This document shows positions 1 through 4,654 of a stretch of 6,693 nucleotides of DNA, in pieces. Each line of letters opens with the position of its first letter. Position 1 is the first letter of the stretch. The stretch comes from Lachnospiraceae bacterium (GTDB lineage Bacteria > Bacillota > Clostridia > Lachnospirales > Lachnospiraceae), in the NCBI GenBank assembly GCA_003484785.1, contig DNAD01000184.1, forward strand, positions 1-6,693. The letters run 5' to 3'. A model generated the notes under the pieces. That model was not told the origin of the DNA and ran no database searches. It saw nothing but the letters and a program-made list of their open reading frames with translations. The translations under genes were made by a program, and so were the position numbers.

Positions 1-381
1 GAGCCCAATTTCTGGCTGAGCTGTATCCTTATAGATAAAGAGGCCATGTGCCAGAGCGTCAGGGGGGAGAGAGAGGCTCTTTACATAAGCGAAAAAGGAA
101 AGAGCTGTCCGACCGAGATACTTGAGCTCCTGAGCTTATTAAACGCTGAGGGGCGCCCCGTATGGAAGCCGATGCATGCCCAGCCCATCTACAGGATGAA
201 CGGTTTTGTGACTGCTGCCGGGTCCGGCAGGGGGGCAAGCAATGCCTACCGGGATATGGGTGAGCGGCCCGATGCAGGTGCGGATATCTTTGAAAGGGGT
301 GTTTGTCTCCCGTCGGACAATAAGATGACGGAGGATGAACAGAACAGGATAATAGAAGCCGTTAAAAGGTGCTTTTTATAG
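1..381 (+). CDS. DegT/DnrJ/EryC1/StrS family PLP sugar aminotransferase, C-terminal part (5' end outside window)
   Basis: The frame is open from base 1 and ends in TAG at 379-381, giving the last 126 residues. The first ATG in this frame (46) lies inside conserved sequence, so it is not the start. Family signatures visible are an N-F-W-L segment at the left edge, the block R-P-V-W-K-P-M-H-A-Q-P, and near the end D-I-F-E-R-G-V-C-L-P-S followed by a T-E-D-E-Q helix. Together these mark the C-terminal domain of the subgroup that makes 4-amino sugars from UDP- or dTDP-4-keto sugars, for example the bacillosamine-type enzymes of protein or capsule glycosylation. The PLP lysine lies outside the window. 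By family it is a cytoplasmic, PLP-dependent dimer supplying nucleotide-sugar precursors for surface glycans. The exact sugar product cannot be told from this part. A hairpin follows the stop, so it probably ends a surface-polysaccharide operon to the left. The family call is firm; the substrate is unknown. Confidence 0.88.
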   Translation, partial: EPNFWLSCILIDKEAMCQSVRGEREALYISEKGKSCPTEILELLSLLNAEGRPVWKPMHAQPIYRMNGFVTAAGSGRGASNAYRDMGERPDAGADIFERGVCLPSDNKMTEDEQNRIIEAVKRCFL

Positions 382-388
382 TTGTGGC

Positions 389-418
389 TGCGGGCTTTGC
401 CGTTAACGAAAGCCTGCG
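389..418 (+). terminator. Hairpin after the aminotransferase gene, possible weak terminator
   Basis: GCGGGCTTT at 390-398 pairs with AAAGCCTGC at 409-417 (nine pairs, one of them G-U), and T389/G418 can add a wobble pair. The 10-nt loop contains the palindrome CGTTAACG. It sits just after the aminotransferase stop and about 30 bases before the GH42 start. The downstream sequence (AGTTTGT) is only slightly T-rich, so termination may be partial. No convincing -35/-10 pair was found between this hairpin and 451, so GH42 may be partly transcribed by read-through. Confidence 0.45.
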
Positions 419-450
419 ACAGTTTGTAAAACCAAAAAGAGAGGGAATTT

Positions 451-2670
451 ATGGATATTCATTTTGGCGTGGATTACTATCCCGAGCACTGGAGCCGGGA
501 CAGGTGGGAGACAGATGTAAGGCTCATGGAAGAGATGGGCATACAGGTGGTAAGGCTTGCGGAGTTTTCCTGGCATAAGCTGGAGCCGACGGAGGGCAGC
601 TATGATTTTGAATGGCTTGACAGTATAATAAAGCTTCTTGAGGAACACGGGATAAAGACCGTGCTGGGAACCCCCACCGCAGCTCCCCCGGCCTGGATGA
701 TAAAAGCGCATCCCGAGATCCAGCCTGTTGATAAATTCTCAAGGGTCAGGCATTTCGGGGGAAGGCACCATGACTGCCAGTCCAATAAAACCTACCGGGA
801 GTATATAAGACGCTTTGTTGAGGAGTATTCGAAGCACTATGCATACAACCCCGCCGTCATAGGCTGGCAGATCGATAACGAGCTGGGGACATACTTTGAT
901 GAATCCTGCATGTGCCCTTCCTGTACCGGACGCTTCAGGCAGTGGCTTAAGGAGAAATATAAGGATATAGCTGAGCTGAACAAAGCCTGGGGGACAGCCT
1001 TCTGGAGCCAGGACTACAATGAGTTTGAAGAGATCACTCCTCCGCTTCTTACCGCCACCGGAGAAAACCCGTCGGCACTGCTTGACTGGAAGAGATTTGC
1101 CTCCGACCTTATCGTTGACTTTGCAAAGCTCCAGGCTGATATCATAAGAAGGAACTGTCCCGGTCAGTTCATAACCCATAATTATATGAACTTTGCAGAC
1201 CGGGTGGACTATTACGAGCTGGGAAAGCTTCTTGATTTTGTCTCAGACGATATTTACCCGGCAGGCATATGGCAGAAGCAGCCTCACCAGCCCGAGCATG
1301 AGATGGCAGCCTGCTATGACGCGGTAAGGGGCTATAAAAAGAAGAATTACTGGATGATGGAGCAGCAGGCCGGTATTGCGGGCTGGAACATTATGGGAAG
1401 GGCTCCGGCACCGGGGGAGATCTCTGCCTGGGCAGTTCAGGCAGTGGCCCATGGAGCGGATGCCATTGTTTTCTTCAGATGGAGGACCTGCGCCCTGGGA
1501 ACGGAGCAGTACTGGCACGGGATCCTGGGTCACAGCGGCAATCCCGGAAGAGTGTATGAGGAGATCAGGTCTCTTATAACGAGGTTTTCTCCTGTCATGA
1601 AGGAGATAAAGGGCAGCATGCCGCGACCGGAGGCTGCCATGGTACATTCCTTTGAACTAAACTACGCTCTGGATATACAGCCCAATCATCCCGACCTTGA
1701 CTACATCGGGCATTTGATGGGACTGTATAAGCCATTGTATGATCGGAACATACAGGTGGATTTTGTGAGAGAAACCGACGATCTGTCCCAATACCGCCTG
1801 GTCATAGCTCCTCTTCAGTATATTATGACAAAGGAGATTGCAGAGAATTACAGGAATTATGTAAACCGGGGCGGAAACCTTGTCCTCGACATGAGGGCAG
1901 GCGTCAAGGATGAGCATAATATCTGCATGACGGAGTATGAGCTTCCGGGAGAGCTTCGGGATATCTGCGGAATAGAGATCCCGGAATATGACTGCCTCTA
2001 TGAAAAGAAGGGGAAGGCGGAGTATAAGGAGGAGGTCTATGAGATCTCAAAATGGGCGGATATCATAGAGCTTAAGGGGGCGGAGCCCCTGGCCAGCTTT
2101 GCCTGCGGCTTCTACGAGGGAAGCCCCGTGGTCACGGTCAACCAGTACGGAATGGGCCGCGTCTGGTATATCGGAACCGAGGGATCACCGGAATTCCTCG
2201 ATGCTCTCTTTGAGGACATCCTTTCGGAAAGCGGGGTAGGCGGCATCGGAAAGAGCCCTGAGGGAGTTGAGCTTTCGGTCAGGGAAAAGAACGGTAAAAG
2301 GTGGCTCTTTGCCATCAACTTTACGGATCAGGAGAAAAGCTTTAAGCTTAATGGAACCTGGCGCATGATACTTGGGGAGAGGGAAAAGAAGCTTCAGCCC
2401 TGCGAGACCCAGGTATATGTAAACGATCTCGGAGCAGCGGAGGATAAGGAGGAGACCTCCATGAAAGAGGAGCTTCTGGGTATGAGCAGCAAGGAGCTGT
2501 TCATAGTGCTGACCGAGGGAAGGGATGTGCTGTTAAGGGCAAAGCTTCAGAACATATTGCAGGAGCATCTTAAGCATTACGGAAAGGATTCCTTTAACGA
2601 GGAGGAGGAAAACGTTGACCTTCGCCTGATCGTCGGGGAATACTATGACGGGAAATATAACGGGAGGTAG
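451..2670 (+). CDS. Beta-galactosidase, glycoside hydrolase family 42
   Basis: A 739-residue enzyme that hydrolyses terminal beta-D-galactosides (lactose or galacto-oligosaccharides, often from galactan or host glycans) by a retaining mechanism. The N-terminus reads F-G-V-D-Y-Y-P-E-H-W, the GH42 hallmark. The acid/base is E144 in Q-I-D-N-E-L-G, and the nucleophile is E304 in W-M-M-E-Q-Q-A-G. C109, C153, C155 and C158 match the zinc-binding cysteines of GH42 enzymes such as the Thermus A4 beta-galactosidase. Rough domains: TIM barrel 1-385, flavodoxin-like trimerisation domain 395-595, small beta domain 600-658. Residues from about 660 to 739 form an acidic, charged tail beyond the usual family end. 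No signal peptide is seen, so it acts in the cytoplasm on imported sugars. The start is supported by GAGGG at 441-445. It shares a transcript with the TSCPD gene three bases downstream. No sugar transporter or regulator lies in the window, so the natural substrate is open. Confidence 0.95.
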   Translation: MDIHFGVDYYPEHWSRDRWETDVRLMEEMGIQVVRLAEFSWHKLEPTEGSYDFEWLDSIIKLLEEHGIKTVLGTPTAAPPAWMIKAHPEIQPVDKFSRVRHFGGRHHDCQSNKTYREYIRRFVEEYSKHYAYNPAVIGWQIDNELGTYFDESCMCPSCTGRFRQWLKEKYKDIAELNKAWGTAFWSQDYNEFEEITPPLLTATGENPSALLDWKRFASDLIVDFAKLQADIIRRNCPGQFITHNYMNFADRVDYYELGKLLDFVSDDIYPAGIWQKQPHQPEHEMAACYDAVRGYKKKNYWMMEQQAGIAGWNIMGRAPAPGEISAWAVQAVAHGADAIVFFRWRTCALGTEQYWHGILGHSGNPGRVYEEIRSLITRFSPVMKEIKGSMPRPEAAMVHSFELNYALDIQPNHPDLDYIGHLMGLYKPLYDRNIQVDFVRETDDLSQYRLVIAPLQYIMTKEIAENYRNYVNRGGNLVLDMRAGVKDEHNICMTEYELPGELRDICGIEIPEYDCLYEKKGKAEYKEEVYEISKWADIIELKGAEPLASFACGFYEGSPVVTVNQYGMGRVWYIGTEGSPEFLDALFEDILSESGVGGIGKSPEGVELSVREKNGKRWLFAINFTDQEKSFKLNGTWRMILGEREKKLQPCETQVYVNDLGAAEDKEETSMKEELLGMSSKELFIVLTEGRDVLLRAKLQNILQEHLKHYGKDSFNEEEENVDLRLIVGEYYDGKYNGR
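2446..2461 (+). promoter_or_regulatory. Internal Shine-Dalgarno and in-frame ATG within the GH42 gene, with SD-pairing hairpin
   Basis: AGGAGG at 2447-2452 stands 8 bases before an in-frame ATG at 2461 (Met671 of the GH42 protein). Initiation there would make a 69-residue polypeptide equal to the extra C-terminal tail. GGAGG (2448-2452) can also pair with CCTCC (2456-2460) around an AGA loop, which would hide the site. The same bases encode Lys-Glu-Glu-Thr-Ser, so chance is a real alternative. Confidence 0.3.
2662..2667 (+). promoter_or_regulatory. Ribosome binding site of the TSCPD gene, abutting the GH42 stop codon
   Basis: GGGAGG lies directly before the GH42 TAG (2668-2670) and 6 bases before ATG 2674. 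Ribosomes finishing GH42 therefore cover the start site of the next gene, a layout expected for translational coupling. Confidence 0.8.
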
Positions 2671-2673
2671 AAA

Positions 2674-2922
2674 ATGGAAACCTATAAAACGAGAGGAACC
2701 TGCTCACGGGCTATCAATTTTGAGGTGGACGGGGATAAGATAAAAAGCGTGCAGTTTACAGGAGGCTGCAGCGGAAATACTCAGGGAGTTGCAAGACTGG
2801 TAGAGGGAATGAACATAAATGACGCCATCGCAAAGCTTCAGGGCATTGACTGTAACGGAAGAGGTACGTCATGCCCGGATCAGCTTGCGACGGCGCTTAA
2901 GGGCTACCTGGAGAGAGCCTGA
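2674..2922 (+). CDS. TSCPD domain protein, TIGR03905-type, function unknown
   Basis: An 82-residue protein that is essentially one TSCPD domain. The naming motif T-S-C-P-D is at residues 65-69. Four cysteines at 10, 32, 60 and 67 are spaced as expected for a metal or iron-sulfur site, and G-G-C-S-G-N (30-35) is a second conserved block. TSCPD domains also occur at the C-terminus of B12-dependent ribonucleotide reductases, but the free-standing form has no established biochemical role. The alternating beta-strand pattern at 14-29 followed by helix-rich sequence fits a small cytoplasmic domain. No membrane segment or signal is present. The gene follows GH42 by 3 bases with its own good RBS and is co-transcribed with it. 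The pairing may be only operon packing, as TSCPD genes sit in varied contexts. The family call is firm; the function is unknown. Confidence 0.9.
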   Translation: METYKTRGTCSRAINFEVDGDKIKSVQFTGGCSGNTQGVARLVEGMNINDAIAKLQGIDCNGRGTSCPDQLATALKGYLERA

Positions 2923-2935
2923 GGCTTACGCCGGC

Positions 2936-2985
2936 GTCAGGATCTGTTGAAAAATAACTTATACACCTTTGCAACAGCTCCTTAC
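2936..2985. terminator. Imperfect inverted repeat between convergent genes, possible bidirectional terminator
   Basis: Bases 2936-2949 pair with 2972-2985 (12 pairs, two mismatches, core CTGTTG/CAACAG and AGGA/TCCT) around a 22-nt A/T-rich loop in which AAA and TTT can also pair. It lies between the TSCPD stop and the stop of the minus-strand gene, where a shared terminator is expected. Neither arm is followed by a strong T-tract, so it is not a textbook intrinsic terminator. A short palindrome ACGCCGGCGT (2928-2937) overlaps its left edge, and a 7-bp A/T hairpin (3003-3020) overlaps the minus-strand stop codon. Confidence 0.35.
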
Positions 2986-3016
2986 TGTTTCCGGCTCTCC
3001 GGATAAAGAGTAATCT

Positions 3017-3637
3017 TTATTTTACTACCTTTTCAAAATCAGAGGCGGGGTGCTTGCACACGGGACATACGAAGTCAGCGGGAAGCTCCTCGCCTTCGTA
3101 TTCATATCCGCAGATCTTGCAGCGCCATACGGTCTTGCCCTTTTCCTCTGCTGAGGCGGCCTGGGGCTTTGGCTTGATATTGCTCTGGTAATAGGTATAG
3201 GTTGCCGAGGGGGTATCGCTTAATACTTCCATATCGGTGACGTCGGCAATAAAGAGGGTATGGGTCCCGAGGTCGACGGTGTTTATTACTTTACCGCAGA
3301 TATAGCCGTTGACGCCCTTTGTTATGGCAAGAGTTCCGTTCTCAAGCCTCTTGCAGTCCGCAAAGCCTTCAAATTTGTCCACATCCCTTCCGGATTGGAA
3401 GCCGAAGTGCTTAAAGAGCTCAAAGTCCGCATCCTCACTGATGATGGAAACGGTAAAGATCCCGGTCTTTATTATCATATCGTGGGTGTAGTTTGATTTG
3501 TTCACGGCAAGGGAGATGCGGTTCGGCTCGCTGGTAACCTGAATCGCCGTGTTGGTAATACATCCGTTATCCTTTTCGTCCTTTGCGGTCAGCACAAACA
3601 GACCGTAGGACAGCTTATACATGGTCTTGTTATCCAT
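3017..3637 (-). CDS. hrb: Flavin reductase-like FMN split-barrel protein fused to C-terminal rubredoxin (Hrb-type high-molecular-weight rubredoxin)
   Basis: 206 residues in two parts. Residues 1-150 form a flavin reductase-like FMN-binding split barrel, with S-G-R-D-V-D-K-F at 82-89 and L-G-T-H-T-L-F-I-A-D at 123-132. After a linker rich in Ala, Lys and Glu, residues 170-206 form a short rubrerythrin-type rubredoxin with C173-x2-C176-G-Y and C191-P-V-C194, a one-iron site. This matches Moorella thermoacetica Hrb, which passes electrons from NADH to the flavodiiron protein FprA for O2 or NO reduction. That role here is inference, because no flavodiiron gene is in the window. The start is set at 3637 rather than the in-frame ATG at 3649: GGAGG (3643-3647 on the minus strand) stands 5 bases before 3637, while the earlier ATG overlaps this SD and has none of its own. 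Cytoplasmic and monocistronic here. It is divergent from a second split-barrel gene. Confidence 0.88.
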   Translation of the reverse strand: MDNKTMYKLSYGLFVLTAKDEKDNGCITNTAIQVTSEPNRISLAVNKSNYTHDMIIKTGIFTVSIISEDADFELFKHFGFQSGRDVDKFEGFADCKRLENGTLAITKGVNGYICGKVINTVDLGTHTLFIADVTDMEVLSDTPSATYTYYQSNIKPKPQAASAEEKGKTVWRCKICGYEYEGEELPADFVCPVCKHPASDFEKVVK

Positions 3638-3642
3638 AGATA

Positions 3643-3647
3643 CCTCC
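3643..3647 (-). promoter_or_regulatory. Ribosome binding site that fixes the start of the Hrb-type gene
   Basis: On the minus strand GGAGG lies 5 bases before the ATG whose first base is 3637. The ATG at 3649, four codons upstream, overlaps this site, so it would have to lack an SD. The shorter 206-residue product is therefore preferred. Confidence 0.75.
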
Positions 3648-3679
3648 ATCTGTTGTAATTATAAGATTATCATTGAACT

Positions 3680-3714
3680 GAGCGCCTCGCTCCCGCGCCT
3701 GTCGGGCGCAGGAG
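3680..3714 (-). promoter_or_regulatory. Two overlapping hairpins in the leader of the Hrb-type gene
   Basis: GAGCG-CCT-CGCTC (3680-3692) is a perfect 5-bp hairpin. CTCC-C-GCGCC (3690-3699) pairs with GGCGC-A-GGAG (3705-3714) around TGTCG, giving nine pairs and one mismatch. They share 3690-3692, so they cannot form together. GCGCC also occurs twice (3682-3686, 3695-3699) and both copies could pair with the single GGCGC at 3705-3709. Neither is followed by a T-tract on the minus strand. Possible leader control or a protein-binding site; its function is unproven. Confidence 0.35.
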
Positions 3715-3733
3715 AATTACGTCAGAAGCTTTT

Positions 3734-3754
3734 GGAAAACGATATCGTCTTTCC
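3734..3754. repeat. Inverted repeat in the divergent control region
   Basis: GGAAA at the left and TTTCC at the right enclose the perfect palindrome ACGATATCGT (3739-3748), with one extra C at 3749. It lies inside the predicted transcribed leader of the minus-strand gene and could be a regulator site or a leader hairpin. Confidence 0.4.
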
Positions 3755-3762
3755 CCGCCTCA

Positions 3763-3779
3763 TATGATATTATATCATA
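3763..3779. promoter_or_regulatory. Perfect 8-1-8 palindrome overlapping the minus-strand -10, candidate operator
   Basis: TATGATAT-T-ATATCATA is an exact inverted repeat around one central base. It covers the extended -10 of the minus-strand gene, an ideal place for a repressor. The A/T-rich halves with a single-base spacer resemble the general layout of Fur/PerR-family boxes (7-1-7), and PerR is known to control oxygen-defence redox genes in clostridia. The base match to the Fur or PerR consensus is only partial, so the regulator is a guess. Because promoter -10 sequences are A/T-rich, some symmetry could be accidental. Confidence 0.45.
3769..3777 (-). promoter_or_regulatory. Extended -10 promoter for the Hrb-type gene
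   Basis: On the minus strand the sequence reads TGATATAAT, a consensus extended -10 (TG-N-TATAAT). The expected transcript start is near 3762, giving a leader of about 125 bases. No good -35 is present at 17 bases. A TTGACA lies at 3805-3800, but 25 bases from the TATAAT, which is too far. A second, weaker TATAAT occurs on this strand close to the gene, at 3664-3659, also without a -35. Confidence 0.5.
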
Positions 3780-3837
3780 AAACGGGACCATATGGAAAAT
3801 GTCAAATATATCTGCCATTTAATACAACGTAATTCAT

Positions 3838-3866
3838 TTGTAGAAACCCCAAAAAAAAGGTATAAT
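3838..3866 (+). promoter_or_regulatory. Sigma-A-type promoter for the plus-strand flavin reductase gene
   Basis: A consensus TATAAT at 3861-3866 is preceded at exactly 17 bases by TTGTAG (3838-3843), a weak -35 with the key TTG. The spacer contains a run of eight A residues. Transcription should begin near 3873, about 50 bases before the ATG at 3923. Confidence 0.65.
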
Positions 3867-3873
3867 GCATCTT

Positions 3874-3921
3874 ATGAGCACCGGTATCCCACGGCGCCAT
3901 CAGATACATTTCGGATTCTGA
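3874..3921 (+). other. Possible 15-codon leader ORF ahead of the flavin reductase gene
   Basis: ATG at 3874 opens a reading frame for MSTGIPRRHQIHFGF ending in TGA at 3919-3921, one base before the ATG at 3923. The ATG coincides with the predicted transcript start, so it could be read as a leaderless start. The main gene has no recognisable SD, so reinitiation after this short frame would be one way to start it. It may be chance, as short frames of this size are common. Confidence 0.25.
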
Positions 3922-3922
3922 T

Positions 3923-4534
3923 ATGCGAACAAAACACGGAATAAAAAAAACAAAAACTGTCTCCGCGGAGAATACAAAGAAGGTCTGGAAGCCCGGAAAC
4001 ATGCTCTATCCGGTGCCGGCGGTGATGGTATCCTGTCAGAGAAAGGGAGAAAAGCCGAATATCATCACAGTCGCCTGGACGGGAACCGTCTGCTCGGATC
4101 CGCCAATGGTATCCGTTTCCATAAGGCCTGAGAGGTATTCCTACGGGATAATAAAGGAGAGCGGAGAGTTTGTTATCAATTTAACAAATGAAGCTCTTGT
4201 GCGTGCTGCGGATCTCTGCGGGGTATGCTCGGGAAGGGATACCGACAAGTTTGAAAAGACAGGGCTTACCGCATCAGACGCAAACAAGGTGAAATGTCCG
4301 CTGATAGCGCAGAGCCCGGTAAATATCGAATGCAGGGTGAAAAATATCCTGGAGCTTGGTTCCCATTCCATGTTTATCGCCGAGGTGGTCTGCGTGGACG
4401 TGGACGGGAGATATCTTGATCAGAAGGGAAGACTGGAGCTTGAAAAGGCCGGGCTTTGTGTCTATTCCCACGGAGAATACTTCGGGCTTGGAAAAAAGCT
4501 GGGAAGCTTCGGATATTCCGTAAGAAAACACTGA
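3923..4534 (+). CDS. Flavin reductase family protein (FMN-binding split barrel, no rubredoxin domain)
   Basis: 203 residues; one flavin reductase-like domain covers about 22-190. Visible family features are P-G-N-M-L-Y-P-V-P-A-V-M-V-S-C at 25-38, a P-N-I-I-T-V-A-W segment (45-52), S-D-P-P-M-V-S-V-S-I (58-67), G-E-F-V-I-N-L (81-87), S-G-R-D-T-D-K-F (103-110) and L-G-S-H-S-M-F-I-A-E (145-154). Such proteins bind FMN and act as NAD(P)H flavin oxidoreductases or electron carriers in the cytoplasm; the true partner is unknown. The two last motifs are shared with the divergent Hrb-type protein. The N-terminus is uncertain: ATG 3923 has no clear SD and gives a basic 20-residue extension, while the next in-frame ATG (4001, Met27) would remove conserved W-K-P-G-N. 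ATG 3923 is therefore kept. A promoter lies at 3838-3866 and a terminator follows, so it is probably monocistronic. Confidence 0.87.
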   Translation: MRTKHGIKKTKTVSAENTKKVWKPGNMLYPVPAVMVSCQRKGEKPNIITVAWTGTVCSDPPMVSVSIRPERYSYGIIKESGEFVINLTNEALVRAADLCGVCSGRDTDKFEKTGLTASDANKVKCPLIAQSPVNIECRVKNILELGSHSMFIAEVVCVDVDGRYLDQKGRLELEKAGLCVYSHGEYFGLGKKLGSFGYSVRKH

Positions 4535-4545
4535 AAGGGCCCTTT
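4534..4545. repeat. 12-bp perfect palindrome at the flavin reductase stop codon
   Basis: AAAGGGCCCTTT overlaps the last base of the TGA stop. As DNA it is a perfect palindrome with no spacer, so an RNA hairpin would lose its centre. It may add to the terminator just downstream or be incidental. Confidence 0.4.
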
Positions 4546-4546
4546 G

Positions 4547-4584
4547 GGACCGATCCCCGGATCGTTCCGGTCCGGTCTGTTTTT
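4547..4584 (+). terminator. Rho-independent terminator after the flavin reductase gene
   Basis: GGACC (4547-4551) and GATCC (4552-4556) pair with GGATC (4559-4563) and GGTCC (4569-4573), leaving a GTTCC bulge. An alternative outer pairing uses GACC with GGTC at 4574-4577, which leads directly into TGTTTTT at 4578-4584. A GC-rich stem followed by a T-tract just after a stop codon fits an intrinsic terminator, with the bulge as the main weakness. Confidence 0.65.
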
Positions 4585-4644
4585 CGGAGCGGATAATTTC
4601 ATCAAAAGCGCGAATTGGCTTTGAACAGTAACACAATATATATG

Positions 4645-4650
4645 AGGAGG
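4645..4650 (+). promoter_or_regulatory. Consensus ribosome binding site of the MetRS-like gene
   Basis: A full AGGAGG stands 4 bases before ATG 4655, slightly close but strong, and it fixes the start. The 60 bases before it contain a GATAAT (4592-4597) that might be a -10, but no convincing -35 was found. Confidence 0.75.
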
Positions 4651-4654
4651 AATT

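Noticed and set aside
46..48. ATG at 46 as a true start for the first gene
   Set aside because: Conserved aminotransferase sequence continues upstream in the same frame to the window edge, so the gene is cut by the window.
739..1179. Minus-strand open frame of 146 codons opposite GH42
   Set aside because: It is fully antisense to the conserved catalytic barrel, with no family motif and no clear RBS; a shadow frame.
3638..3649. The earlier ATG at 3649 as start of the Hrb-type gene
   Set aside because: It overlaps the GGAGG that serves the ATG at 3637 and has no SD of its own; only four residues differ.
3800..3805. Minus-strand TTGACA as the -35 of the Hrb-type promoter
   Set aside because: It is 25 bases from the TATAAT, too far for a normal sigma-A promoter; the extended -10 can work without it.
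3650..3922. FMN riboswitch in the divergent region beside two flavoprotein genes
   Set aside because: The conserved FMN-aptamer blocks such as AGGGTGAAATTCC are absent on both strands.
4637..4643. TATATAT before the MetRS-like gene as a -10
   Set aside because: Transcription would begin inside the Shine-Dalgarno sequence, which would destroy the ribosome binding site.
4535..4654. T-box leader ahead of the MetRS-like gene
   Set aside because: The space is short, mostly a terminator, and lacks the conserved T-box core sequence.
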